DNA from: Trichopria drosophilae
Lineage: Eukaryota > Arthropoda > Insecta > Hymenoptera > Diapriidae
Direction: 5' to 3'
Assembly: GCA_030407085.1 (NCBI GenBank)
Contig: CM059582.1
Coordinates: 3,348,001-3,412,000, forward strand
Length of the DNA: 64,000 nt
Positions 1-9,976 of the stretch are shown piece by piece; within the stretch, counting starts at the first letter, position 1, and every line of letters begins with the position of its first letter. A program made the translations under genes and the position numbers. Below the pieces are notes generated by a model. It was not told where the DNA came from. It did not search any database and worked only from the letters and a program-made list of their open reading frames with translations.

Positions 1-203
1 ATAATCGGAAGTGTTTTTCACGAAACATCTTGAAAAATTCACACGTTTTCTTCGAATGATTCTAAGGACTTTTTATTGTGTGAAACTATTTCGTCAAGCC
101 AATAAAATAGCAAAAATACGGCTCAAAAGGATTAAAAATTTACTATGTTCTAATTATTATGAAGTTAAGAGAATTTAATGTAATACAAGAGTTAACTTTA
201 AAA
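1..203. other. AT-rich flank, no gene seen
   Basis: Left flank of the first LINE insertion. I see no ORF with recognisable content and no RNA gene. It is continuous with the sequence after 4549 if the LINE and one copy of its target duplication are removed. Confidence 0.6.
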
Positions 204-220
204 ATACAAACCAACAAATA
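204..220 (+). repeat. Target-site duplication of the 221-4532 LINE, 5' copy
   Basis: The 17 bases at 204-220 are identical to 4533-4549, immediately after the (TA)n tail. Their intactness shows that the insertion is young and both ends are original. Confidence 0.9.
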
Positions 221-254
221 AGCGAAGCGAACGAGGACGAAAAAAATAGAAGAC

Positions 255-923
255 ATGGACGAGACAAAACTAGAAGAAATTATTAGAAGATCCTGCGAGG
301 CGCAGAAAAAGGCGATAATAGAGGAGTTAAGAGAATGGAAAGAAGAATTGAAAAGAGAGGTGAGAAAGGAATTGGAAAACTGGAAAATAGAACAACAACA
401 GAAAATTAGTGTGATAGAAAAAGAAAATAAGGAGCTGTCGTTGAGAGTGAAAGGATTGGAAAAGAAATTTGAAGATATGGAAAATAAGGAGAGAAGATGC
501 AACATTGTGATCAAAGGAGCAGAAGTAGAGAGAGGAAAAGTGAAAGAGGCAGTGCAGGAGGTGCTAAAAAAGTTGGAAGATGTAGAAAGGAAAGTGAATA
601 TAAAAGATGTGTTTATGGTAGGAAAAAGAGAAGAAAATAAGATAATAGTAGCAAAAGTGGGAAGTTTGGAAGAAAAAAGATTAATTATGGAGAATAGGAA
701 AAAGTTGAAAGGAACGAGCATATATATAGATGATGATCTAACGAAACAAGAACGGGATAGACAAGCGAGATTAAGAGTATGGGCGAAAATACAGAGAGAG
801 AAAGGTATGAATGCGAAGGTGAAGTATGGGAGGGTGGTACTGAACGGGAAGGAGTATGTATGGGATGAAGGAAATGAATGCATGAGAGAGAGGGGTTTTC
901 GGGAAGTGCCCATGGTGTACTGA
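255..923 (+). CDS. LINE ORF1 protein (L1-like RNA-binding protein)
   Basis: 222-residue ORF and the first ATG-initiated long frame of the element. Residues about 1-75 are a highly charged coiled coil (heptad-rich, many Glu/Lys/Arg). Residues about 80-150 look like the RRM-like segment of L1-type ORF1 proteins. Residues about 155-215 match the small C-terminal domain type, with a recognisable YIDDDLTKQERDRQ motif. Proteins of this type form trimers and coat the element RNA as chaperones (family knowledge). The frame is intact. It overlaps the longest reading of ORF2 by 46 bases, or precedes it by about 35 bases if ORF2 starts at the ATG at 959. No CCHC knuckle is visible here. Confidence 0.85.
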   Translation: MDETKLEEIIRRSCEAQKKAIIEELREWKEELKREVRKELENWKIEQQQKISVIEKENKELSLRVKGLEKKFEDMENKERRCNIVIKGAEVERGKVKEAVQEVLKKLEDVERKVNIKDVFMVGKREENKIIVAKVGSLEEKRLIMENRKKLKGTSIYIDDDLTKQERDRQARLRVWAKIQREKGMNAKVKYGRVVLNGKEYVWDEGNECMRERGFREVPMVY

Positions 924-1930
924 ATACGGTAGGGGGGATAGACGAAGGAGAGAGGACGATGGAGAAAAACAAAAATAGTCAAAGAGAACTGAAAGGAATA
1001 TTTTGGAATGTAGCGGGAATTAAAAACAAAGAAGAAGATTTCTGGAATTTTCTGAAGGAATTTGAGGTGATTGGACTCACAGAGACATGGGTAGAGGAAA
1101 GAGAGTGGGAGAGAATAAGGCAGAAGTTGCCTAAAGATTGGAATTGGAAGTGTCAGGTTGCAAAAAGAGAGAGTAAGAAAGGAAGAGCGATGGGGGGTAT
1201 AATAACAGGGATAAGAAAGGAATTAGAGAGGGAAGGGAGGGAAGAATATAGGGAAGTAGAAGGAGTACAAGAAAGAAGAATAGAGGTAGGGAAAGAGGGA
1301 TGGAGAATATTCACACTGTATAACAGAGACGGGAATAAAGAGTTGTTAGATTCGTTAGGAGAAATAATAAGAGAGACAGAGGATCGAAATTTATTAATAG
1401 CAGGAGATTTCAATGCAAGAACAGGAAGACTAGGAGGAGGAGAGGGATGTGGAGAAGAAATAGAAGATAGAGGGAGAGAATCAAAGGATGAGAGAGTAAA
1501 TGTACAAGGAAGGGATATGATTGAAATGATAGAAGATAGGGGTTGGATAATATTAAATGGAGGAAAAGAGGGGGATGAGTCGGGAGAATGGACTTTTGAA
1601 AGGGATGGGAAAAAATCGGTAATAGATTATGCAGTGGTGAATGTGGAGGCGGGGGATAAAATAAAAAGATTGGAAGTAGGAGATCGGATTGAGTCCGATC
1701 ATCAACCGTTAATAGTAACAATAGCCCGAGGCTGGGAAAAGGGACAAACTATAGAGGAGAAAGAAGAAGGGAAAATACAAAATTGGACGAAAGAAGGGGA
1801 AATAGAATATAGAAAAAGAATGCAGAAAGTAGAATGGAAGGAAAAAGGGGTAAGGAAGGAGTGGGAAGAACTAGAGACAAAGACAAAAAAGGCGATAGTA
1901 GAAAGGAAAAGAGGAAGAAAAAAGAGTTAG
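878..1930 (+). CDS. LINE ORF2, endonuclease part (before frameshift)
   Basis: Apurinic-type endonuclease domain of the LINE polyprotein, which nicks target DNA for target-primed reverse transcription. Visible motifs in order: WNVAGI near the N-terminus, LTETWV (catalytic Glu), LIAGDFNAR (Asp and Asn of the active site), and SDHQP near the end (catalytic Asp-His). The ATG at 959 (MEKNKNSQ) is the more plausible start, because the codons before it overlap ORF1 and carry no domain. The frame stops at 1930 only because of a one-base shift in a purine run near 1905-1925. The coding content continues in the next frame, so EN and RT were one protein. Confidence 0.88.
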   Translation: MHEREGFSGSAHGVLNTVGGIDEGERTMEKNKNSQRELKGIFWNVAGIKNKEEDFWNFLKEFEVIGLTETWVEEREWERIRQKLPKDWNWKCQVAKRESKKGRAMGGIITGIRKELEREGREEYREVEGVQERRIEVGKEGWRIFTLYNRDGNKELLDSLGEIIRETEDRNLLIAGDFNARTGRLGGGEGCGEEIEDRGRESKDERVNVQGRDMIEMIEDRGWIILNGGKEGDESGEWTFERDGKKSVIDYAVVNVEAGDKIKRLEVGDRIESDHQPLIVTIARGWEKGQTIEEKEEGKIQNWTKEGEIEYRKRMQKVEWKEKGVRKEWEELETKTKKAIVERKRGRKKS

Positions 1931-4173
1931 GGTGGGTGCCATGGTGGGATAATGAGTGTAAAAGAAAGAAGAGAGAGGCGCATAGAAAGAGAAAAGAATA
2001 TAGAAGAAAACAGAACGAGGAAGATTATAGGAAATACGTTACAACAAGAAAAGAGTATAGACAATTATGTGAGGAAAAGAAAAAAGAATACAGTAGACAG
2101 GAAGAGAAAGAGATAGAGAAAATTAAAACGGAAGAAGAAGCGTGGAATTTTATAAATAAGGGAAGAAAACGAAGGGAGGAAATTGACAAAAGTATAAGTG
2201 TGGAACAGTGGGAGGAATACTTCATGGAAGCACTAGGAGGGGCAAGAAGAAACTTAGAAAAAGAACATAGGGAAATGAAAGTGAGAGAAGGAAATGAAGT
2301 AAAACAAGATGAAATAATTAGTGAAATAAAGAGGTTAAAAAGAAAAAAAGCAGCAGGATCGGATGGATTAAAAAACGAGGTATGGATAGCGGGAGGCGAT
2401 AAGGTGGCAGAAAAGCTGGGCGAGATAATTAAAAAAGTATGGAGGGGAGAAGGTTTTCCGGATAGTTGGAGGATAGGAATAGTAGTGCCAATATGGAAGA
2501 GAGGTGAAAGAAATATAGTAAGCAATTATAGAGGGGTAACACTAACCAGTACTGCATACAAAATATACGCAAGCATTCTGAATAAAAGAATAGTAAAGGC
2601 GTTGGACGAAAATGGAGGATGGGGGAGATCACAAGCAGGATTTAGGAAAAATAGAGGGACAATAGGAAATATAAAGATGTTAAAGCATGTAATAGGGAGG
2701 AGGCTGGGTAGAAAGGAAAAGGTGTATGCGTTCTTCGCAGATTTGAAGGCAGCTTTTGACAGATTGGATAGAGAGATTTTATGGAAGATGATGGAGAAAA
2801 GAGGAATAGAGAAAGATCTTATAGAGAGGGTAAAAGAAATTTACGAAGAGACGAGATGTAGAGTAAGAATAATGGAGAAGGAGAGTAGGGAATTTATAGT
2901 AGAGAAAGGAGTTAGGCAAGGATGCCCTCTAAGCCCTACATTGTTTAATATATATATTGCTGATATAGAGGAGGAAATGATGAAAGGGCCTGGGGGAGTG
3001 AAAGTAGGAAGGACAAAAATATGGTCATTGGAATATGCAGATGATATAGCTATAGTAGCAGAAAAGGAAGACGGATTAAGAGCGATGATGAGAATGCTAA
3101 AGAAATATTTAGAAGATAAAAAATTAGATTTAAGTGTAGAAAAATCCAAAGTGATTGTGTTTAAAAATGATGGAGGGAAAGAAAAAGAAAGGAAGTGGTG
3201 GTGGGGAAAAGAGAGCATTCAAGAAGTAAAGAGGATTAATTATTTAGGATATGTAATGAAAAGAAATAATAGAGAGGATGAACATGTAAGAGAGCGAGTA
3301 AGAAAGGCGAGAATTGCGATGGGATGGGTGTGGAGTTACGGGGAAAGGAAATTTAGAGGAGACATAAGATGGAGGTTAAAGCTATTCGATAGCATAGTAA
3401 AGGGGGTGTTAATGTATGGAGTAGAAATCTGGGGATATAAGGAGTGGGAGGGGGTAGAGAGTCTACAGGAAAAGTATTTAAGATGGATTTTAAAATTAGA
3501 TAGAGGGACGCCAGGATACATAGTAAGAGAGGAATTGAAAAGAGAAAAAATAAGAAATGAAGCAGGAAGTAGGGCAGGTCGCTATGAGGAGAAAATGGAA
3601 AAAGGGGAGATGGGAGAAGTGGGGAAAATCTGCATAGTGGAAAAGAGAAAAGATGAAAGAGAGAGAGTAGAGAAAGAATGGGCAAGGGATAGTTTGGAGA
3701 GAAGGAAATACTTGTGGAGGGTAGGGCAGAGTGAGGAGGCGCTGAGAGCGGAAGGGGAAGAAAAATGGGAAAAACTGAGGAAAAGGGATAAAGAGGTAGA
3801 CGAACAGGAGAGGATAGAGCAAGTGAGAAAGTCAAAGTCGTGCGTAGAATATAGGAGGGTAGAGGGAATCCCAACATATATGAGAGAGAATAGAAAGAGG
3901 ACGGAAGGGAAGAAAATACAAACGATAGCAAGATGGAGATGTGGAAATGAGACAAGGGGTAACAGGTATTGGATGAAAGAAGAGGATAGAAAGTGTAGGC
4001 TGTGTGGGGAAGAAAGAGAGTGTATGAGACATCTTCGGGTGTGTAAAAAATTGGTAGGAGAGAATGAGATAAGAATGGATGTATTAAATGAAGACGGGAG
4101 AGGGTACAAGTGGATGGAAAAAGTAGAAAAAATGCGAGAGATACAAAGAGAGAATGAGAGAGAGGGGAAGTAA
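1834..4173 (+). CDS. LINE ORF2, reverse transcriptase and C-terminal zinc knuckle (after frameshift)
   Basis: Continuation of ORF2 in the next frame. Authentic content begins near 1915 (KKKELGWVPWWDNEC); the earlier residues from 1834 are the out-of-frame shadow of the endonuclease part. RT motifs: RRKKAAGSDGLKNE-type fingers, NYRGVTLTSTAYKIY, FADLKAAFDRLDR (first catalytic Asp), VRQGCPLSPTLFNIYI, and EYADDIAI (YADD catalytic pair). A thumb follows (INYLGYVM). Near the C-terminus a CRLCGEERECMRHLRVC knuckle (C-x2-C-x7-H-x4-C) is the usual nucleic-acid-binding motif of such ORF2 proteins. The RT frame is open to its stop, so the upstream frameshift is the only obvious lesion. Confidence 0.92.
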   Translation: MEGKRGKEGVGRTRDKDKKGDSRKEKRKKKELGWVPWWDNECKRKKREAHRKRKEYRRKQNEEDYRKYVTTRKEYRQLCEEKKKEYSRQEEKEIEKIKTEEEAWNFINKGRKRREEIDKSISVEQWEEYFMEALGGARRNLEKEHREMKVREGNEVKQDEIISEIKRLKRKKAAGSDGLKNEVWIAGGDKVAEKLGEIIKKVWRGEGFPDSWRIGIVVPIWKRGERNIVSNYRGVTLTSTAYKIYASILNKRIVKALDENGGWGRSQAGFRKNRGTIGNIKMLKHVIGRRLGRKEKVYAFFADLKAAFDRLDREILWKMMEKRGIEKDLIERVKEIYEETRCRVRIMEKESREFIVEKGVRQGCPLSPTLFNIYIADIEEEMMKGPGGVKVGRTKIWSLEYADDIAIVAEKEDGLRAMMRMLKKYLEDKKLDLSVEKSKVIVFKNDGGKEKERKWWWGKESIQEVKRINYLGYVMKRNNREDEHVRERVRKARIAMGWVWSYGERKFRGDIRWRLKLFDSIVKGVLMYGVEIWGYKEWEGVESLQEKYLRWILKLDRGTPGYIVREELKREKIRNEAGSRAGRYEEKMEKGEMGEVGKICIVEKRKDERERVEKEWARDSLERRKYLWRVGQSEEALRAEGEEKWEKLRKRDKEVDEQERIEQVRKSKSCVEYRRVEGIPTYMRENRKRTEGKKIQTIARWRCGNETRGNRYWMKEEDRKCRLCGEERECMRHLRVCKKLVGENEIRMDVLNEDGRGYKWMEKVEKMREIQRENEREGK

Positions 4174-4549
4174 AATGGAATGTAGCGTAGAATGAACATC
4201 GAAATGGTAAAATGTAAATAGAATTGTGCCGGTGAGGTAAGAGGGGTATTGACAGATGTAATTAGCGAGCGAGATAAAGTAAATGACGGGGAGAGGGAAA
4301 GAGAGAGAGAGGGAGTGAGCAACGAATGGAAGGACAGAGAGAGGGAGAGAGAGAGAGAGATAGCAGCAGAATGGAAATGTAAATTTTAGATTGAAAGCGA
4401 GAGAATGAAATTAGATGTAGAAATGTAGTGTGAGAGTTGTAAACATAAAGTTTGTAAATAGTGCAAAGGTGATCGGAAGCCATGTAAGCACAAAATTGTG
4501 GATACATTAAATAAATATATATATATATATATATACAAACCAACAAATA

Positions 4550-5989
4550 TAAGGCTGATTCTAAAAAAAAATCAAAATTCATATCCTTAATGATTTTTAC
4601 AAACCAGGATCATTAATTACGAAAAGGCTTTTTTATTAATTAAACTACTTTACTAGATGTCACCAAAAACTTTTTTTTTATGATGAACAAAAATATATAT
4701 ATATGTATATATTCAAGAAAGGACCCTGAAAATAATTCTCTCACAATAACTGCTAAATTCGAAGAGAATCGTTAATTTTAATTGTAAACGTCCTTACTTA
4801 TTGTTTCTTATATTATTTTTTACTCATATAGGAAAGTATTGATTGTAACTACATAAGTTATTATTAAGAAATGAGATTGGAAATATTTTTAAATATAATT
4901 CAAAATTTGTCCGTAAAAAATCATTCCCTCACAGTTTAAAACAGTGTGATTACACCAAAATTTAAATGTTTATCAAGCTCCACTTCATTTTTTTGTAGTT
5001 GGCAACATTGGCTTTGACAACATTTACTATAGCGGACGGTTGAAGAACAGATGTTTTCTTGAAACTAATTTGACGACAACTTTTTTGAATATTACATTTT
5101 TTAAAGTAATTCCCTCATGGAATGTAAACAAAATGTAAGCACAGAATGATTCCTGTGCAGGAATAATGTATTTTCTAATAAGTATAAGATATTTATTTAT
5201 TACTTATATACTTTACGCGAATCATAAAAACCAAGAATTTAATCAATTTTTTTCCAATTTCGAAAAGATATTTATATTTGTTTCATTGATTGCAGTACGC
5301 TGACAGTCTATAGTGTTGAGAATTTGAATTGTTGTATCTTTATATTTATTTCAAACTCAAAAAAGTTGGGAATATTTTTATTTATTTTTTATTAAACAAG
5401 ACATAAACTAAGAATTGAACAAACAAAAATCGATAATAAGTTGAAAAAAAATTACCTCGATAAAGCTAAATTCGACTTTTTTGGAGAATAAGCCATAACT
5501 TCTAACTTCCTTCGAATTACAGTATATTTTAACACGCTACTACAAAGGGTAGTTTTCTGGAGGTTACAATGTTTAATGCTTTATGATTTATAGTGCATCT
5601 GAAAAAGTTTATTCAAAATACTCAAAAAATCTTTATTTTATCTAATTCTTTTGTAAGGGTTGCTAGTAAAGGGTTTTTTATAAGGCCTATTTAGCAAATC
5701 GGGGTTGCAACGTTCAATATTAACACAATAATTAATAAAAACACTTTTAAAACTTTTAAAGATATTTTCAAGAATAATGTCAAGAATGTAGGAAACTGCA
5801 GAAATCTACATTAAGTAAGCAGCGGCTATGATTGCCCCCCCCCCCTCCAAAAAAACATCATTTTCGAACCGGAAACAAACAATGTGATTGTGCTGCTGCA
5901 TGAAAACGTAGTCAACAATTTGTTTTCCCAGGCGAGGATCAAGCTCACGAACTATTATGTACTTCGTAGTCCAGTACGCTTCCGCTTAA
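4550..5989. other. AT-rich intergenic stretch, no gene seen
   Basis: Low-complexity AT-rich DNA with short TA microsatellites (about 4690-4710) and a run of about 13 C at 5836-5848. No ORF with recognisable content. Confidence 0.6.
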
Positions 5990-6290
5990 GTCATTAAGCC
6001 AATTATTTAACATACATATTGCAGATATAGAGGTGGAGATGAAGAACAGGAAAGGTGAGGTGAGAATGGAAAATAAAATATAGTCAATCGAATACGCTGA
6101 CGATATTGTGCTATTAATAGAGGAGGAACAAGGGCAGCGGTATATGATAAGAGAAATAAAAATATAATGGAAGGGAATAAACTGAGAATACGAAAATCGA
6201 AAATTATGGTTTTTAAAAAACAAGAATGGAGAGAGAAATAAAGATTCTGATGGTGGCGGACAAAAAAAAAATAAAGAAAGTAAAGAATAC
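5990..6290 (+). pseudogene. Decayed LINE reverse-transcriptase fragment
   Basis: Conceptual translation gives LFNIHIADIEVEM, then after a stop SIEYADDIVLLIEEE, then a degenerate RKSKIMVFKK. This is collinear with LFNIYIADIEEEM, SLEYADDIAIVAEKE and EKSKVIVFKN in the RT at 2940-3170, so it is a relative of the same LINE family. In-frame stops and indels make it dead. Both ends are missing. The YADD box is still readable. Confidence 0.85.
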
Positions 6291-6299
6291 AACTTGTTT

Positions 6300-6936
6300 C
6301 TTCTAACTTAACAGTAATCAAAGTACCAAAAAATTTAGATGGTTACCAATAACAGAGTTATCATTTAACCGATTTTAAAGTATTTCACCAGTATACCCTA
6401 GTTAGGATGGGAATAAAATCGTTAGTCTACTTTTTCAGCAGCTACACACTACACAAATCAATCACACAGTCAACATTTTTTTCTAGAGGACGTTTCGTTT
6501 GGGAAAATTTAGTATGTGAAATTTTGAGTAAAAGAATTCCACTACAACCGCGAGTCTTTATGGCTTGCATTCGACTGCAGAGAAGTTCTTATCCATTAAG
6601 AATTATCCCGTGGAAGTAAGTATCACGACGACCTTACGACCCATACACGATCGCATTTTACTGAACTGGATGACGCTTATCTTTAAGCAGTTACCGCATG
6701 GGTTTTTTTAATACCAGACAAACGAAGCGTCCACGTAATATGCGAAATCCGAATCTAACAAAATGCAGTGATAACGAGTAAACAAAAAAAGAAGCATGTT
6801 ATTTTAAAAATACGTATGCCCCCATCCCTCCCGTGCTCAATTTCCTTAAATATAAGAGTGTAGAATTAAAGAAGACCGATATTATTACGAAGTTGTTCCT
6901 CGAACTGCAAATATTTGACTGGTTCATAAAAAAAAA
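6300..6936 (+). promoter_or_regulatory. Upstream region of metalloproteinase-like copy A, shared with copy B
   Basis: Patches of this stretch match the sequence upstream of copy B: for example, a CAGACAAACGAAG block followed by GTCCA occurs at about 6717 and at about 60308. They precede the paired first exons at similar distances. I read it as duplicated 5' flank and promoter area. I cannot point to a defined TATA box or initiator. The ORF at 6407-6619 (70 codons) falls here and has no recognisable content. Confidence 0.45.
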
Positions 6937-7012
6937 ATGTTGCGAATCGGTCTCCATATCGCGGTCTTTTGTATTATTGGAGTCATTAGTGGGACCATTT
7001 TTGGAATTTGTG
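6937..7012 (+). pseudogene. Metalloproteinase-like copy A, exon 1 (signal peptide)
   Basis: ATG at 6937 opens a 76-base exon that ends at a GTAAAT donor (7013). It encodes a hydrophobic signal peptide (MLRIGLHIAVFCIIGVISG followed by TIFGIC) plus one base of a Gly codon. Exon 1 of copy B (60523-60598) has the same length, the same splice phase and a closely similar peptide (MVPIGIRITVLCIIGAFSG followed by TIFGIC), so the reading is secure. The next matching exon is 25.5 kb away at 32524 because the giant inverted repeat sits in the intron. I call copy A a probable pseudogene because no catalytic exon was found for it. Confidence 0.75.
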
Positions 7013-7220
7013 GTAAATTCTTTAGACTTGTCAGTTTTAGACCACAAAATGCGGTAAAGTTGTAATTAAGTTAAACGGTATAGTTAAAAATTTCCTTTTA
7101 AGACAGTTAATATTTCAACTATAACAAAACTCTAGTAAAAAAATAACATGCGCAAAAATATGATGGTAACACACATTGCGTAAAAAGGTTGTAAATGAAA
7201 ACATTTAAGTTGGTGGGTTA

Positions 7221-7431
7221 CCGCACGGATAGACTAAAGGCGCGATTCCCGTACTACCCTCTCGAAACAGTTAACGTGCGGAAGAGGGGAGACCCGAAAC
7301 GCGCCACGTTCGACCGAAAACGGCCGAAGTTGTAAGATCGCGGTACCGAGGTCTCCGGACGAAAAAAGAGAGAGGGCGCGCGTGTAATTCGTGCATACTC
7401 TATGCCGAAATCGTACAAGTGCGGAACAACG
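7221..7431. repeat. GC-rich outer end of the left arm
   Basis: Markedly more GC-rich than its surroundings and mirrored at 31563-31784. A 62-codon ORF in the right arm (31563-31751, METIVVPHLYDFG start) reads through this block. The left copy encodes the same peptide on the minus strand but is cut by the hAT end. I do not recognise the peptide, so I do not claim a gene. Confidence 0.5.
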
Positions 7432-8345
7432 TAGGGATGGAAAGTCAGATCCAAAAGTCGACTTTCGACTTTCCAATGACTTTCGCACGTTTCGACTTTG
7501 AAAATCGACTTTTCGTGATGAAAGGTCGATTATAGTCGACTTTTTTCAACTGCTCGAAAAATTTATCATATCCATATGTACCACCATTTAAAAACTGTAA
7601 CGTTTAATAAATAACTTAACTAGACAACCTGGAATTTAATACGAAAAGCGACCCAGTGAAATAGGATTAAAAAGTCAGAAAAAGGTAACAAATTGGGAAT
7701 GATACAGAGAAATTTCCACTTAGGAAAGTGAATAATTCTCTATCATTTCCAATTCAATTTCTGACATACAATAATACGAGTTTGCAACCAAATAAATTCT
7801 ATGATATATGTTATTATGTATGTATATGTGGATCATAAACGCAGGTATTAGAAATAGAGTATGTAAAATAGGATACGTAAATACATGAAAAACATATGAA
7901 TTTTTATTTTTATACAACAGTATTAATAATTTATTTTTCCAACATCTTTTTAAAAGTAGTTATTAAAAACTACAAAATATTTGAATTTTTACATGACCGA
8001 AAAACCCGATTCAATTAGTCGTTCGATTGACTAGGCCACTAGTTATTTGGAAGTGATGTCTTAATACAGTCATCGCACGGAAAACGAGCCCTCGATTTTA
8101 TATAACTTTAAAAAATAGGAAAAAGAATCTAAAAAGGATAAAAAACAACAAAAATATATTACAACCTATGTTAAATGCACTTTATTAGTATTAACACCTA
8201 GTGCGTTATGGATACAGTATTAATTTAGAAACTAATTAACGTTCGTAAACCAAATCTATTTTAAATAATACATTAAAATGATATGCTAATTGCAACTCAC
8301 AGCCGATAACGATATGTAATCTTTAGTCACAGTGGTCAATAGTTT

Positions 8346-8818
8346 CTATTTGAACCAAATATCTTCATCCACACTCCTGAGGAATACGAGACAATCCAGA
8401 TTTTCCGGCGACAGCCTGTTTCGAAGCTGATTTGCAATTAAACCTGCATGTGAAAACAGTCTTTCACATGGCACAGAAGTTGGCATAATAGATAAAAATT
8501 TCGTAGCTATTTTTTTAACATGGCAGAATTCATTTTTGAACCGATCACTCTCCCATAAAGATAATACGTTAGGATTTGAACTTCTTGGAACCGTTGGAGC
8601 ACTAAGATACTGTTTCAACTGAATTGGATATCCTGATGAAATATCCGAATAATCAAGAGGGTTTTTGTTTTTAATTTTGTTGTCGAAATGGCTCCAAATA
8701 TCATCCAGATTGTTATCATTAGGTACCACATTTGAGACTTCTTCCTCTTGTATCTGCATTCGTTCCATCTCCTCTTTGTTGTTGTCTATTTCTGCGGCAA
8801 CCAGTTGAGCTGCGATAA
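8346..8818 (-). pseudogene. hAT transposase, C-terminal dimerisation domain
   Basis: Minus-strand segment with LKQYLSAPTVPRSSNPN, LSLWESDR, IATKFLSIMPTSVPCERLFS and GLIANQLRNRLSPENLDCLV. These are the W-x-x-N/D, 'P-x-S-x-x-x-E-R-x-F-S' and 'R-x-x-L-x-P-x-x-x-x-x-L-x-x-L' blocks of the hAT C-terminal dimerisation region. The open reading extends back to about 8818 (AAQLVAAEIDNN). It ends in a stop near 8346. The 3.3-kb mariner-type element separates it from the rest of the gene. Confidence 0.85.
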
Positions 8819-8970
8819 TTTTTATGTTATTTTATCTTTTATATATATAAACCACTATTGTAAGCGTGTTTTTCAGATCATATATATTAAGCATCTATTG
8901 TTTTCCATATTACTCGATGTTGTTTATATTTTACTTTATTATTCTATATTTATATATAAATATGTATATA

Positions 8971-9620
8971 CAGGGTGATCCAAAAGTCCCGGAACAGCAA
9001 AATATCTCAGCGGGAGTGCATTTTCGAGGAAAATGTTTCAGACAAAAGTTTCAGGATTTTTCCCTGGCTATTTAACGGCGATATTGAATTTGACCTTGAA
9101 CATGACCTTGAAGGTTATTTCAAGGTCAAGTTAATTTTTTTAAATGGGAACCCCTATTTTTTTCATGGATTCTGAAAGAGCGGGAAATTCTACGTCCGAG
9201 TATGATATGATCGATTTTTCCGGCAAGGTCATTTCAAGGTGAAACTTAAAACTCCCGTAACGGCGAAATATCTCAGAGGGTGTGCATTTCTTTGGAAATT
9301 GTTTCAGACAAAAGTTTAAGGATTTTTCCTGGGATATTTAATGGTAGCACAGAATTTGACCTTGAACATGACCTTGAAGGTTATTTCAAGGTCAAGTTTG
9401 TTTTTTTTAATGGAAACTGCTATTTTTTTCACGGATTCGGAGAGAGCACAAAATTTTACGTCCAAATATGCTATGGCCGTTTTTTTCGGCAATGTCATTT
9501 CAAGGCCAAACTTAAAACTCCCGGAACAGCGAATTAACTCAGCAAGAGGCACCATTGAATTTAACCTTGAAAATTACCTTGAGGCTTATTCTAAGCTCAA
9601 GACTATTTTTTTTTAATTGG
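8971..9620. repeat. Left long inverted end of the mariner-type element
   Basis: Tandem units start near 8971, 9248 and 9517. Each has a start block, TGACCTTGAACATGACCTTG, and a T-rich stretch. The mirror copy is 11560-12250 with units at about 12250, 11968 and 11700 (reverse orientation). Confidence 0.85.
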
Positions 9621-9976
9621 AACCCCGTTTTATTTTCGTAATATTTCCAGAGTTTCCAGAGTGCAATGCATTATCATTGTTCCCGGATAAAAATATACAT
9701 TTTTTTTTTACATCCGATACGTTTATAAATACCGTATGTATGGGTAACATTTTTACATTGTTTCCAATGCTACCGCCGGCTTTAGCATTACCCAAGATGT
9801 ACCGCGTGGAGGTAGCACGGTCGGGTTTACACCTCTTCGGGGTGCTTTGTTCAGGTGGTTCCCCTCGCCGTCACCTGTGCGTGTGCGTGTGCGTGTGCGT
9901 GTGCGTGTGTGTGGGTGTCCCCAGACAGTTAAGGCAAGATGGGTATACTAAGATTTTGATGAAATTATGTATCTTA

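Larger units (their letters stand above)
221..4532 (+). mobile_element. Near full-length non-LTR retrotransposon (LINE) with (TA)n tail
   Basis: Two-ORF LINE. ORF1 is followed by ORF2, which has an endonuclease, an RT and a C-terminal zinc knuckle. A 17-bp sequence, ATACAAACCAACAAATA, lies at 204-220 and again at 4533-4549, a perfect target-site duplication marking one target-primed insertion (its first bases could belong to the TA tail). The 3' UTR (4174-4532) contains GAGA-rich tracts and ends in about ten TA units. The sense strand is strongly purine-rich, so the proteins are very rich in Lys and Glu. The 5' UTR is only about 34 bp, so slight 5' truncation cannot be excluded. One frameshift interrupts ORF2 near 1905-1925. 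The clade is not certain: the ORF1 is L1-like, while the endonuclease and knuckle resemble those of R1/Jockey-group elements. Confidence 0.93.

Noticed and set aside
143..4322. Long minus-strand ORFs (for example 143-982, 2025-2525, 3353-3955, 3582-4322) rich in Ser, Phe and Leu
   Set aside because: They are antisense shadows of the purine-rich LINE ORFs and have no domain content.
9877..9912. GTGCGT repeat as a functional element
   Set aside because: Ordinary microsatellite between the transposase stop and the inverted end.
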